Source of the DNA: an uncultured Coriobacteriaceae bacterium
GTDB taxonomy: Bacteria > Actinomycetota > Coriobacteriia > Coriobacteriales > Atopobiaceae
Assembly (NCBI GenBank): GCA_902803315.1
Contig: CADCPM010000023.1
Location: forward strand, 17,401-81,400
DNA: 64,000 bases
Direction of reading: 5' to 3'
The position numbers and the translations under genes are program-made. Below the pieces are notes generated by a model. It had not been told where the DNA came from, did no database searches, and was given only the letters and a program-made list of their open reading frames with translations. Of this stretch, positions 33,468-42,444 are shown piece after piece (position 1 is the stretch's first letter; each line of letters begins with the position of its first letter).

Positions 33468-35009
33468 CTATTCAGATCCTCTCAGGAAGCAGTCGCGGTA
33501 CCAAACTAGAAACACATAGATAGCGTAGAGTATTTTCCACAAGACGTCGTTTCCGTTTAGGAAAGAATTCCAATAGCGCCGAATTTGATTGACATCGAAA
33601 AGCAGGCTGGCATTGCTGCCAAACAGCATCGACTCGATGCCTTCGCGACGGTCTTCCTCGCGCATCCACGTGCATATGGGAACCGAGAAGCCAACCTTGG
33701 GTCGGAAGGCGATCTCTGGGGGAAGATGGTTTTGTGCGGCCTTGCGCAAGACGTACTTGTTGCAGTCACCCTTGATTCGGAACTCGGCGGGAATGCGGCA
33801 AGCCAAGTCCACCATGCGACGGTCGGCGTAGGGGAGCAGCAGCTTAAGCCCACTGGCTTGCGAGGCGGCATTTGCGCCAAGGAGGATGTCACCCTCGAGC
33901 CATAAGGCGCAGTCTATTGCCTGGAGCCTGCTGAGGTGTTCCCAAGACTCGGTTGCCTTGTAAATACCCTTGACCAGGTCCTCTGCTGGATAGGGATGTT
34001 CCAACCCGAGCAGGCTCTGGGCGGCGTTTTGGTCCATGACCCCGGAACACCCAAAGTGCCACGGGCCTCCGGTGTGTCCGAGTTCAGCCGCCCTGCGGTA
34101 GATGTGATACCCGGCAAAGAGCTCGTCGGCGCCCTCTCCCGAAAGGCAGCACGTGCCGTCGCGCACAACCCGTTCGCACCCAAGCAACAAGGCGACCGTC
34201 GAGGCATCCGCCGTGGGTAAGCCGGCTGCATGCACGAGGCGTGGAATCGCATCGAAGAACATGTCCGAGGCGACTTTGGTCTCCAGGAACTCGACGCCCA
34301 GGCCGCTTGCCGTCTGTGCCGCAAGCGGTGCCTCGCTGCGCTCGCCTTCGTCGTAGCCAATGCCATAGGCATGTCGTGCGCCCGAGAGCGCCAGTAGGTA
34401 CGACGAATCCACGCCGCCCGAGAGGAAGGAGCAGGAACCACCGGACTCAAGCGCCTCTGCGTCGTCTGCCAGTATGTCTTTGAGCGTCTGCTCGACGTCG
34501 TGTACCCATTGCTCCTCGGTGCGGGAGAAGTCGGGTTCAAACGTGAGGGAGTAGTAGGCCTCAACGTGGCACTCTTTTCCGTCGAAGACCAGGTAGTGGC
34601 CAGGCGTCAGCTTTTTGACCCCCGCATAGAGGGTCTTCTCGCCTGCGGGATAGCCGAGCATGAGATAGTGCTGCAGTGCCTCGCGATCGATGCCCTCCCG
34701 TGTTCGTCCCTCTCTGATAACGTCGCCTATGTTGCTGCCGTAGCAAAACGTGCCGTCTGGGTCGTGGCGGTAATAGAATGGTTTCAACCCGAGGGGGTCG
34801 CGTGTGCAGAAGAGCTCATCGCGTTCCTCGTCGTGGATGACAAGGGCGAAGGAGCCAAAGAGGTGGTTGCCAATGTTGTGGCCCCACCTGGCATACGCGG
34901 CTTCCAGGATCTCATGCTCGGCATCCTGTGGGCATGACGGCTGGACGCGAAGCTCCTCGCACAGTTGCGCCTGGTTCCGAATGTATCCGTCGAACAGACA
35001 AATCCTCAT
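33468..35009 (-). CDS. Asparagine-synthase-like amidotransferase lacking the glutaminase cysteine
   Basis: 513 residues. The C-terminal synthase domain is complete, with SFLSGGVDSSYLLAL (PP-loop), GEGADELFAGY, LLPYADRRMVDLA and FRPKVGFSVPI. The N-terminal part starts directly at CLFDGYIRNQAQLCEEL, FGSFALVIHDE and FCTRDPLGLKPFYY, which is normally ~60 residues into AsnB. The MCGI start with its Cys nucleophile is absent. The start ATG 35009 has GGAGG upstream; an upstream in-frame extension runs into a repeat and does not supply the cysteine. It may use free ammonia or amidate/adenylate another substrate, like other AsnB relatives. The operon with GT51 and a deacetylase hints at cell-wall amidation. 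Confidence 0.82.
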   Translation of the reverse strand: MRICLFDGYIRNQAQLCEELRVQPSCPQDAEHEILEAAYARWGHNIGNHLFGSFALVIHDEERDELFCTRDPLGLKPFYYRHDPDGTFCYGSNIGDVIREGRTREGIDREALQHYLMLGYPAGEKTLYAGVKKLTPGHYLVFDGKECHVEAYYSLTFEPDFSRTEEQWVHDVEQTLKDILADDAEALESGGSCSFLSGGVDSSYLLALSGARHAYGIGYDEGERSEAPLAAQTASGLGVEFLETKVASDMFFDAIPRLVHAAGLPTADASTVALLLGCERVVRDGTCCLSGEGADELFAGYHIYRRAAELGHTGGPWHFGCSGVMDQNAAQSLLGLEHPYPAEDLVKGIYKATESWEHLSRLQAIDCALWLEGDILLGANAASQASGLKLLLPYADRRMVDLACRIPAEFRIKGDCNKYVLRKAAQNHLPPEIAFRPKVGFSVPICTWMREEDRREGIESMLFGSNASLLFDVNQIRRYWNSFLNGNDVLWKILYAIYVFLVWYRDCFLRGSE

Positions 35010-35130
35010 CCTTGGCCTCCGAGTCTCTCGCAGACGCTCGACGCGTTTTCCGCCCTTGCAGGATAGCGCAATGCGAGGTCGAATCTGTTGGGAGGGCGGG
35101 ATAATCCGCTTGCGCTTACGCGCTTCCGAT

Positions 35131-35163
35131 GAGCTGACAAGGGGACAGGTCACTTGTCAGCTT
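35131..35163. repeat. Family-B hairpin (inverted copy)
   Basis: GAGCTGACAAGGGGACAGG followed by CACTTGTCAGCTT is the complement of the usual copy. It lies in the divergent region between the AsnB-like and sulfotransferase genes. Confidence 0.75.
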
Positions 35164-35218
35164 ATTGTAAACTAGTCATAGGAAAGTGCTTCCGTCCGCC
35201 CTCGGTCAAAGGTGTCCC

Positions 35219-36463
35219 ATGAAACGAAATCCTGCAATCACACTGTTCTTGTCACTTTTTGTCGCGGCCCTTCTCTTTGGTTGCAGCACGAATCCTGCGC
35301 AGTCCTCGGTTACCAGCCCCTCATCGTCGCAGCAGGGCGCATCTGAGTCCGTTGTGGCCAAGGGGCTGCCCGCCATTCACGTAGAGGGCTCGACGGATTT
35401 GCCTGGCAACTTCTACCTCTCGTGGGTGTACAGCCGCGACATAGCGATGCTCGACGGAAAGGGAAACATCGTCTGGTCCAAGCATGAGGATCAGCCTGCC
35501 GAGGGTCTTACCACGGGTTGGTGGGACTTCAAGAAGCACGTCGTGGATGGCAAGACGTATTACAGCTACCACGACCAGACCGGCGCCTACGACAGCTACG
35601 GCCTTACCGGCTACGCACCCGGCGAGCGCGTGATTCTGGACGAGAACTTCAACGAGGTCAAGCGCATCAAGTTTGAGGCATCCGACGTCGTAGCCAAAGG
35701 TGACCCGCTCGACGGGCACGACTTCTTGATGATTGACCTCGATCACTACATCTTGTCGGGCTACATCCACGAGGAGGTCCACAACGTGCCGGGCCACGAG
35801 AGCGGCTCGAAGGTCGTGTACTCGTACTTGCAGGAGGTTAAGGACGGCAAGGTGGTGTGGGACTGGCGCAGTGCCGACTATCCCGAGCTGTATGGCCTTA
35901 CGGTTACCGACGGCACGCCCGATGCAAACGACTACTCCAACCAACAGACGGACGCGCCCGACATCATGCACTTCAACGCCATGCGACTGGACGACAACGG
36001 CAACCTCGTGTGCTCGTTCCGAAACCTGAGTACCGTCCTCTGTTTGGACCGCACGAAGGACAAGGACCAAATACTGTGGAAGCTGTCGGGCGGAGCCGAC
36101 GAGTTTGGCCTTGCCGACTACCAAAAGAGTTCTTGTCAGCACTACGTTACCGTGGACGGCAACAGAGTCACCGTGTACGACAACGGGAACAAGAACCAGC
36201 TCTCGCGCGTGGTTACCTGGCAGGTTGACGCATCGGCCAAGAAAGCCGAAACCGTTGACATCCACAGCTTCAACAACAAGTTCTCGACTGCCTGCGGCTC
36301 CGCTCAGCGCGTGGACGGGAGCCTCTACGTCGTTAGCTTTGGCGCCGCCACGAAGGACAACGAGTACATGGCCGTAATCGACTTCGCAACCGGCGAGAAG
36401 CTGCTGAGCGTGAAGCTCGACAACCCCCAGGACTTTACCTATCGCTGTACGTACTTTGAGTAG
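35219..36463 (+). CDS. Arylsulfotransferase (ASST) family lipoprotein
   Basis: 414 residues. The signal ends at the lipobox LFGC and a Ser-rich linker follows. The rest is a beta-propeller of the aryl-sulfate sulfotransferase type: YLSWVYSRDIAMLDGKGNIVW, FKKHVVDGKTYYSYHDQTG, PLDGHDFLMIDLDHYILSGY, APDIMHFNAMRLDDNGNLVCS, SSCQHYVTVDGNRVTVYDNG. These enzymes move sulfate between phenolic compounds without PAPS, using an active-site His; candidate His residues are in GHDF, MHFN and CQHYV. It should act outside the cell on phenols or bile/dietary sulfates. It appears monocistronic. Confidence 0.85.
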   Translation: MKRNPAITLFLSLFVAALLFGCSTNPAQSSVTSPSSSQQGASESVVAKGLPAIHVEGSTDLPGNFYLSWVYSRDIAMLDGKGNIVWSKHEDQPAEGLTTGWWDFKKHVVDGKTYYSYHDQTGAYDSYGLTGYAPGERVILDENFNEVKRIKFEASDVVAKGDPLDGHDFLMIDLDHYILSGYIHEEVHNVPGHESGSKVVYSYLQEVKDGKVVWDWRSADYPELYGLTVTDGTPDANDYSNQQTDAPDIMHFNAMRLDDNGNLVCSFRNLSTVLCLDRTKDKDQILWKLSGGADEFGLADYQKSSCQHYVTVDGNRVTVYDNGNKNQLSRVVTWQVDASAKKAETVDIHSFNNKFSTACGSAQRVDGSLYVVSFGAATKDNEYMAVIDFATGEKLLSVKLDNPQDFTYRCTYFE

Positions 36464-36603
36464 ACCGTTCGCTTTGTGCTTGGCCAGTATTGGCGCTGCG
36501 GCGCAAGCCGGGACGTTACGGCCGTGGGCTCGTGCGATGAAGGTTTCTGAATTTTATGGAATTTGGGTTTCCTGGGTTGAGATTCGTGTCTCGACAACCA
36601 ATT

Positions 36604-36642
36604 CGTCGAATATTCGACAACTATTGCGTCGAATATTCGACG
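36604..36642. promoter_or_regulatory. Two TCGAATATTCGA palindromes, probable operators
   Basis: GTCGAATATTCGAC occurs as a perfect palindrome at 36605-36618 and 36628-36641, 23 bases apart centre to centre (about two helical turns). They lie 42-80 bases before the AlbA/HATPase regulator gene and overlap its likely promoter, suggesting autoregulation. Confidence 0.65.
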
Positions 36643-36683
36643 ATGCTAATATCGAGATATGAAATCGTTCAAAGGAGGTCCTT

Positions 36684-38162
36684 ATGGCGCTGCCCATATC
36701 GGTTGACCGTCTTTTGCATGGCGATGTTGTGGAGTCAACCCGCATCGAGCTTAAGGGCGGCTTCAACCCCAATCCGATCATGCACTCTATCTGCGCATTC
36801 GCGAACGACATAGACAACATAGGCGGGGGATACGTCGTCGTTGGAGTCGATGAGCAGGACGGTCGACCCGTTTTCCCCCCGCGCGGAATCGACGGGCCCG
36901 CAATCGATGCCACGCTCCAACAGCTCCACAATCTCTGCCATCTTATAGAGCCCCTGTACCAACCCATCGTGGAGCCCGTTCAGGTTCAGGGGGCATGGAT
37001 CATAGTCATTTGGGTGCCAGGGGGGTACGGACGTCCTTACAAGGTGCCGAAGGACGTCCAGGCAAAGGATAAGAGCAACAAGCGTTATTACATCCGAAAG
37101 TTCTCCAGCACCGTCATAGCCTCCCCGGACGAGGAGAAGGAACTCTTCTATATCTCCTCCTCTATTCCCTTCGACGACCAGCCAAACCTAGCCGCATGTG
37201 TCGAAGACCTCAGCCGCCCTCTTATGCGCGAACATCTGCGAGAGGTGGGGAGCGACCTCTATGCGCAATCCGAGGGCATGGATACCGTGGACATCGCGCG
37301 CGACATGCAGCTGGTCTCTGGCCCACCAGAAGGACTGCGCCCACGAAACGTGGGCATCCTCATGTTCAGCGAACGCATTGAGTCGTATTTCCGCTATGCT
37401 CGCATCGAGGTCGTGGACCTTCCCGATCCAACAGGCGACGGGATGACGGAGCAGGTGTTCAGGGGTCCCATCCAGCATCAGCTCACGTCAGCGCTCTCCT
37501 TTATTGGTGGTCACGTCATCCAAAGGCGCACCTTCAAACACGACAACACGCCAGTGGCCGAGGTAGTGGCGAACTACCCGTACGCCGCAGTAGAGGAGTT
37601 GCTCTCCAACGCCGTTTACCACCGCTCATACCAGATTGCAGAGCCCATTACCGTGCGCATTACCCCGGAGGCGATGGAGATCACAAGCTTTCCCGGTCTC
37701 GACCGCAGCATCACGCAGGAGAGGATTGACGCTTTCGACCTGCGCTGTGACCGCTACCGCAACAGGAGGGTCGGAGACTTCCTTAAGGAGCTGGGCCTTT
37801 CCGAGGGCAGGAACACAGGGTTTCCGAAGGCGCTCGCGGCGCTCGACGCAAACGGGTCCGCGCGACCGACGTTCAGAATGGACAAAAACAGAGGGTTCTT
37901 GACGGTGCGACTCGAGGTCCATCCCGCGTTTGCTCCGCAACTCCGTGCGCTCAGCCAGAAGGAGGCCGAGTATCGTGACCGTGTGGCCGAGGCACTTGCA
38001 TCGGGACCGCTCTCGCTCTCGGAGCTATCGCGCTCCCTGGGCTACAAAGCCATTCCCAAGCGCCTCACCACAGCACTCGACCGCATGGTTGCGGAGGGTC
38101 AGGTCGCGCGTGTTGCAACAGGTGGTGCGCGCTCCAAGCTCGCCCTTGTTGCTAAGACATAG
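36684..38162 (+). CDS. Schlafen/AlbA_2 plus GHKL ATPase-type putative transcriptional regulator
   Basis: 492 residues. The N-terminal ~130 are an AlbA_2 (Schlafen-type) domain: ESTRIELKGGFNPNP, CAFANDIDNIGGGYVVVGV and RYYIRKFSSTV. A RecG-related GHKL-like domain follows around 290-400 (AAVEELLSNAVYHRSY, ITPEAMEITSFPG, NRRVGDFLKELGLSEGRNTG). A winged-helix-like tail ends the protein (LSLSELSRSLGYKAIPKRLTTAL). An excellent AAAGGAGG precedes the ATG. These proteins are found near mobile and defence-linked regions and as regulators; the two palindromes upstream suggest it controls itself. The actual DNA target is inferred. Confidence 0.8.
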   Translation: MALPISVDRLLHGDVVESTRIELKGGFNPNPIMHSICAFANDIDNIGGGYVVVGVDEQDGRPVFPPRGIDGPAIDATLQQLHNLCHLIEPLYQPIVEPVQVQGAWIIVIWVPGGYGRPYKVPKDVQAKDKSNKRYYIRKFSSTVIASPDEEKELFYISSSIPFDDQPNLAACVEDLSRPLMREHLREVGSDLYAQSEGMDTVDIARDMQLVSGPPEGLRPRNVGILMFSERIESYFRYARIEVVDLPDPTGDGMTEQVFRGPIQHQLTSALSFIGGHVIQRRTFKHDNTPVAEVVANYPYAAVEELLSNAVYHRSYQIAEPITVRITPEAMEITSFPGLDRSITQERIDAFDLRCDRYRNRRVGDFLKELGLSEGRNTGFPKALAALDANGSARPTFRMDKNRGFLTVRLEVHPAFAPQLRALSQKEAEYRDRVAEALASGPLSLSELSRSLGYKAIPKRLTTALDRMVAEGQVARVATGGARSKLALVAKT

Positions 38163-38462
38163 AAGTGTCTGGTTCTTGGCTATTGATGCGTTACAGACGA
38201 AATGCTCATCGGGTACCCAGCAGGGATCGACGTAATTCGAGATGGGGAAGCCCCTCGTCTGAAGGGTTCGTGGGTTAACCTGTTGGTATATGCAAAGCAT
38301 ACCTTATAGGTGGTTGGGTTGTTCGCGAATGAGGACCAGTGGGCGCAACTCTGTTGCAAGTCTGCCTTGCTAAGAGATGGCTTGGATTGAATAATGGTCG
38401 TTGAGTAACGGGCTGGCGCGACGATGGCCATGCCAGAGCAATGAGAACGGAGATCTTTTACC
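38163..38462. other. 300-base intergenic region before the GH13 gene
   Basis: No gene is visible. It holds GCAAC-TCT-GTTGC at 38347-38359, a short dyad of the sort bound by LacI-type sugar repressors, and imperfect GGTATATGC/GCATACC near 38285. GGAG lies about nine bases before the GH13 ATG. A sugar-responsive promoter is plausible but unproven. Confidence 0.35.
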
Positions 38463-40283
38463 ATGAACGAGCATACGAACGTCACACGCAGAGGCTTCTT
38501 GTTGGCATCCGCAGCGAGCGCACTGACTCTTGTTGGCTGCGCCGCAGGGTCCAAGAATCAGTCGTCCGTTACTGCGGATGCGACTGCAACGAAAACGACG
38601 ACATCTGTGGAGGACCTGCCGTGGTGGAAGAAGACTATCGTCTACGAGGCCTATCCAAAGAGCTTCATGAGCTCAAAGGGTGCCGAGACGGGTGACATCG
38701 CTGGAGTGACGAGTCGTCTTGACTATCTTAAGGAGCTGGGCGTCGGTGCCATATGGCTTACGCCGGTGTTCGTTTCGCCGATGGCCGACAATGGGTATGA
38801 CGTTGCCGACTACTACAACATTGATCCGTCGTTCGGCACCATGGAGGACATGGACGAGCTCATGGCAAGGGCTGCCGACCGTGGCATTAAGATTGTGCTG
38901 GATATGGTGGTAAACCATACCTCCAACAAGAACGCCTGGTTCGTTGAGTCAAGCTCCAGCAAAAACAACAGCAAGGCCGACTGGTACATTTGGCGCGATC
39001 CCGCGAAGGACGGTGGGGCTCCCAACAACTGGCGCGGCATCTTTGGCGGGAGCGCGTGGACCTACGTCGAGGCGCGCGGTCAGTACTACCTGCATACCTT
39101 CCTGCCCGAGCAACCGGACTTGAACTGGGACAACCCAGAGGTGCGAAAGGAGGTTGCCAACGTCTTCAACTTCTGGCGCAACAAGGGTGCGGGCGGTTTC
39201 CGCATCGATGCGGTGACCTACATCAAGAAGCCCGACGGCCTGCCCGATGGCAAGGCTGAGTCCGATGGCCTTGCGCCCATTCACGACGCCACAGCCAACA
39301 CAAAGGGTATCTTGGACTACCTGCACGAGCTGCGAAACAACACTGTCGCGGGCACGGACTGCTTCATGGTGGGCGAGGCCAACGGTGTCGATGCTTCCGA
39401 GCTTCCTGACTGGGTGGGCGAGAACGGCGTCTTTGACATGGTCTTTGAGTTTAGCCATATGGACTTGGACGGCCACGACGCGAGTTGGATCGACGCTCAT
39501 GACTGGGAGCTCGTGGCGCTCAAGGACGCCCTTTCGGCCACCCAGGCAAACACCGCAACTGATGGCTGGTGTCCGACCTTCTTCGAGAATCACGACCAGC
39601 CGCGCTGCGTAGTCAACTTCTTCCCCGAGGGCAGCAATACCGACCTGGCGGCCAAGTGCATGGCTACCGTGCAGTTGGGTCTGCGTGGCACCCCGTTTGT
39701 GTATGAGGGCCAGGAACTGGGCTTTTCCAACGTTGCCTGGCCGTCTATTGACTACTACAACGACCCTTCGAGCCATAACCAGTACGAATCGGCGCTTGCG
39801 AAGGGCCATACGCAGGAAGAGGCACTTGCATGCGTCCACAGATACAGTCGCGACAACGCCCGTACGCCCATGCAGTGGGACGCTTCTAGCAACGCTGGCT
39901 TTACGACGGCACCGAAGACTTGGCTGCCGGTGCACGACGATTATCGGAATCAAAACGCCGCGGGTGAGTCCGAGCAGGAAAATAGCGTGCTTAATTACTT
40001 CCGCGCCATGGCAAAGCTGCGCGGGAGCAATGACGTCCTGCTGGCCGGTAGTTACGAGGAAGTGGCACACGGCCATAAGCAGATCTATGCCTACGTGCGC
40101 GAGCTCAACGGCAAGAAGGTGCTGGTGATGGGCAACTTCACTAATGAGGAGGCGCCTCTGGGAGAGCTTGCCAGCCAGGTGTCCGATGCGACCACGGTGC
40201 TCATGGACACCTACGACGACAAGCCCGCCGCCACCAGCGCATTGCGTCCGCTGGAAGCTCGCGTCTGCGAGCTGCGCCCATAG
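38463..40283 (+). CDS. Exported GH13 alpha-glucosidase (oligo-1,6-glucosidase-like) lipoprotein
   Basis: 606 residues. NVTRRGFLLASAAS gives a twin-arginine signal and VGC a lipobox, so the enzyme should be anchored outside. The GH13 domain starts at WWKKTIVYEAYPKSF and keeps all four regions: DMVVNHTS, GGFRIDAVTY (nucleophile Asp), MVGEANG (acid Glu) and FFENHDQPR (transition-state Asp). The YNDPSSHNQYESAL and RTPMQWD segments place it with oligo-1,6-glucosidases/dextran glucosidases, which are normally cytoplasmic. It should split alpha-1,6 or short alpha-glucans at the surface. A strong terminator follows. Confidence 0.9.
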   Translation: MNEHTNVTRRGFLLASAASALTLVGCAAGSKNQSSVTADATATKTTTSVEDLPWWKKTIVYEAYPKSFMSSKGAETGDIAGVTSRLDYLKELGVGAIWLTPVFVSPMADNGYDVADYYNIDPSFGTMEDMDELMARAADRGIKIVLDMVVNHTSNKNAWFVESSSSKNNSKADWYIWRDPAKDGGAPNNWRGIFGGSAWTYVEARGQYYLHTFLPEQPDLNWDNPEVRKEVANVFNFWRNKGAGGFRIDAVTYIKKPDGLPDGKAESDGLAPIHDATANTKGILDYLHELRNNTVAGTDCFMVGEANGVDASELPDWVGENGVFDMVFEFSHMDLDGHDASWIDAHDWELVALKDALSATQANTATDGWCPTFFENHDQPRCVVNFFPEGSNTDLAAKCMATVQLGLRGTPFVYEGQELGFSNVAWPSIDYYNDPSSHNQYESALAKGHTQEEALACVHRYSRDNARTPMQWDASSNAGFTTAPKTWLPVHDDYRNQNAAGESEQENSVLNYFRAMAKLRGSNDVLLAGSYEEVAHGHKQIYAYVRELNGKKVLVMGNFTNEEAPLGELASQVSDATTVLMDTYDDKPAATSALRPLEARVCELRP

Positions 40284-40309
40284 GGGGACGCTCCTTCGGG
40301 TACGTCGTA

Positions 40310-40380
40310 GCCTGACTAAGGGACAGTCCCCAAGTTTGGGTTGGGAAAACCCAAACTTGGGGACTGTCCCTTAGTCAGGC
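40310..40380 (+). terminator. Very long hairpin terminator (family A) after the GH13 gene
   Basis: The arms 40310-40342 and 40348-40380 are perfectly complementary over 33 bases around GGGAA, with GGGACAGTCCCC inside the arm, and TCGTTTTTTAT follows. This is a convincing rho-independent terminator built on a family-A repeat. Confidence 0.85.
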
Positions 40381-40528
40381 TCGTTTTTTATCTTGTCTTA
40401 TTGTTTGTATCTGCTATGTGAAGGGTGGCCGAACTGCGCGTCTGCTGAGATAGGCGGGTCGCTCGTGCGTAGTCATCTACAACCTGATAGGAGCCGAACC
40501 AAAGGAGAAGACCATAGCCACCAGGAAA

Positions 40529-41164
40529 ATGAATGCCCAAACCACTAACTTCGACACCACCCCCAAGACGACCATCAACCCGACCGCTACCGCCACCGAA
40601 CTCAGCGGTGAGTCCCTGGACAAGGTGTCCGGCGGGAACGACCCCTCGTATGACCCCTCTGGATCTTGCCTCACGCCCGACACAAAGATTACCCTTGCCG
40701 ACGGTAGCTCCAAGCGTGTCGACAAGCTGACCGACGACGACATCCTGCTCGTTTGGGACTTCGACGCAGGCGCCCTCGCCAGCGCTCCCATCACGTTCTT
40801 CTACCGCGTACACGAGGAGGCTGAGGTCCTGCGCGTGAGCTTCTCGGATGGCACGAGCGTGGGCGTTGTGGACGAGCGCGTGTTCTTCGATCTAACCGAC
40901 CGCAAGTACGTGGCCATAAACAGCGCCGACCAGGAGAGCGAGCTCGCGGGCCATGCCTTCGCAAAGCTCGTGGACGGGCGCATCGAGGAGGTTACCCTCA
41001 CCTCCATTTGCCCGGATGGCACGACCGACAGCTACTACAGCCCCGTGTTGGAGGCTCACTTCAACTGCTTCGCCGAGGGCATGCTGAGCATGTCGGGCTT
41101 CCTCAAGGGCTTCTACAACGTCTTCGACCTCGAAGAGGGCGCGCTCCGCTATGACGCCGCATAG
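40529..41164 (+). CDS. Hint (hedgehog/intein-like) domain protein with a double-glycine leader
   Basis: 211 residues. The first ~36 resemble a bacteriocin-type leader: TATELSGESLDKVSGG ends in GG. From Cys47 (SCLTPDTKITLADGSSKRVDKL) comes a Hint-like domain with LLVWDFDAG, VSFSDGTSVGVVDERVFFD, YSPVLEAHFN and GMLSMSGFLKGFYNVFD, a pattern seen in Hint domains of gut-bacterial surface proteins. HFNC near residue 174 may be the terminal splicing/cleavage site. AAAGGAG is ~25 bases before ATG 40529, with only AGGA close by; an in-frame ATA 21 bases upstream would have better spacing. No peptidase-transporter or modifying gene is adjacent. Function is unknown; autoprocessing or secretion of a peptide is suggested. 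Confidence 0.75.
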   Translation: MNAQTTNFDTTPKTTINPTATATELSGESLDKVSGGNDPSYDPSGSCLTPDTKITLADGSSKRVDKLTDDDILLVWDFDAGALASAPITFFYRVHEEAEVLRVSFSDGTSVGVVDERVFFDLTDRKYVAINSADQESELAGHAFAKLVDGRIEEVTLTSICPDGTTDSYYSPVLEAHFNCFAEGMLSMSGFLKGFYNVFDLEEGALRYDAA

Positions 41165-41209
41165 GTGCCTGTGGCTAGGCTGGGGGTGGTCCTCAGCCTA
41201 ACCTGTGAC

Positions 41210-41245
41210 GGGGGACGTTTCTGTTGCGTGACAGAAACGTCCCCC
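41210..41245. terminator. Hairpin after the Hint gene, probable terminator
   Basis: GGGGGACGTTTCTGT (41210-41224) pairs perfectly with ACAGAAACGTCCCCC (41231-41245). No T-run follows on the plus strand. Confidence 0.65.
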
Positions 41246-41382
41246 TGCCACAATGGGAGCTGTCGCCGATTTGTTGTTCCGAGCAGCTGGTTCTGACGTA
41301 AATTGTCGTAAGTGTTTTATCTACGAGCGACCGCCAGCAAGTGTAGCGTCGCTCGGGTTTCGTCTGAGGAAGGTGAGCTGTT

Positions 41383-42342
41383 TTGGACATCGATATTCTG
41401 CTCGCGCTGCAGACATTCCGCGAGGGTGTGGGCAGTTGCCTAACGGCGTTCTTCTCTAAGATGACGTGGTTTGGCGAAATGGACGTGGTCATTATTTTCA
41501 TGGGTCTTCTCTATTGGTGCGTGAATAAGCAAATCGGAACCTACCTGCTTATGGGCTGGTCTGGAAACCGCATCGTTAACGGCGTGCTAAAGGTGGCGGT
41601 ATGCGCCTATCGTCCGTGGATTCGCGACCCACGGATTCTCCCGGAACAGAAGGCCTTCGAGACAGCCACTGGATACTCGTTTCCTAGCGGGCATGCGATG
41701 AATGCGGCCTCGCTGTTTGGTGGCTTGGCCATCCGGCGCGACATAAACCGTGTGCTTCGGGTGCTTATGTGGGTCATGCTCTGCCTTGTGGCATTCAGCA
41801 GGATTTTCCTGGGCGTTCATACTCCGCAGGACATCGTGGTGGGCGCGATTGTGGGCGTGCTGGTGATGTTCCTAACGGGAAAGCTCTTAGCGTGGCTGGA
41901 ATCGAATCCAGAAAAGGATGTGCTGATTGCGGTCATTGGGGTTGTCATTGCGATTGCCGCGGCCATATTCTCGGCGGTCAAACCGTATCCCGTGGACTAC
42001 GACGCCAACGGAAAGATTCTTGTGGATGGCCTCAAGATGGCAAATGACACCTTCAAGGCAGTGGGGTGGATGGCCGCGTTTATGGTGGGCTGGGTCCTCG
42101 AGCGCCGCTTCGTAAAATTTACGACTGACGTCACCATGCAGGAGCGCTTCCTACGCTTGGGCGGTGGGTTGTTGGGGTACTACGTCATCAGCCTAGTGAT
42201 AAACCCAACGATCAAAGCGGCGGTTCCCGGCTTTGCGGGAACCGTAACGACGTGCTTCCTGCAGATGTTCTTCATCGTGTTTATCGTCCCGTTTGTGATC
42301 GCGCGGTTTGGCAACAAGTCGAAGAGCGACATCGCGGCGTAA
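41383..42342 (+). CDS. PAP2-superfamily membrane phosphatase
   Basis: 319 residues starting with TTG after GGAAGGTGAG. The three PAP2 motifs are present: KVAVCAYRP (C1), PSGHAMNA (C2) and SRIFLGVHTPQD (C3), the last two holding the catalytic histidines. Several membrane helices surround them, and a C-terminal ~150-residue membrane region (FKAVGWMAAFMVGWVLERRF, PGFAGTVTTCFLQMFFIV) extends beyond the usual domain. It probably dephosphorylates a lipid phosphate or polyprenyl pyrophosphate in the membrane. A double family-B hairpin follows. Confidence 0.88.
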   Translation: MDIDILLALQTFREGVGSCLTAFFSKMTWFGEMDVVIIFMGLLYWCVNKQIGTYLLMGWSGNRIVNGVLKVAVCAYRPWIRDPRILPEQKAFETATGYSFPSGHAMNAASLFGGLAIRRDINRVLRVLMWVMLCLVAFSRIFLGVHTPQDIVVGAIVGVLVMFLTGKLLAWLESNPEKDVLIAVIGVVIAIAAAIFSAVKPYPVDYDANGKILVDGLKMANDTFKAVGWMAAFMVGWVLERRFVKFTTDVTMQERFLRLGGGLLGYYVISLVINPTIKAAVPGFAGTVTTCFLQMFFIVFIVPFVIARFGNKSKSDIAA

Positions 42343-42345
42343 ACC

Positions 42346-42430
42346 AAAAAGCTGACAAGTGACCTGTCCCCTTGTCAGCTAGGGACAGTTCCCAAAAGCT
42401 GACAAGTGACCTGTCCCCTTGTCAGCTTTT
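42346..42430. terminator. Two tandem family-B hairpins between convergent genes
   Basis: Copies at 42346-42380 and 42394-42430, each AAAAGCTGACAAG to CTTGTCAGCT, separated by AGGGACAGTTCCC. They lie between the convergent PAP2 and NADH oxidase genes and would stop transcription both ways. Confidence 0.7.
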
Positions 42431-42444
42431 CCGAGCGTCTTTGC

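Noticed and set aside
33468..35009. Lasso peptide cyclase (AsnB-like) with a precursor
   Set aside because: No B-type leader protease/recognition protein or precursor lies nearby; the partners are cell-wall enzymes.
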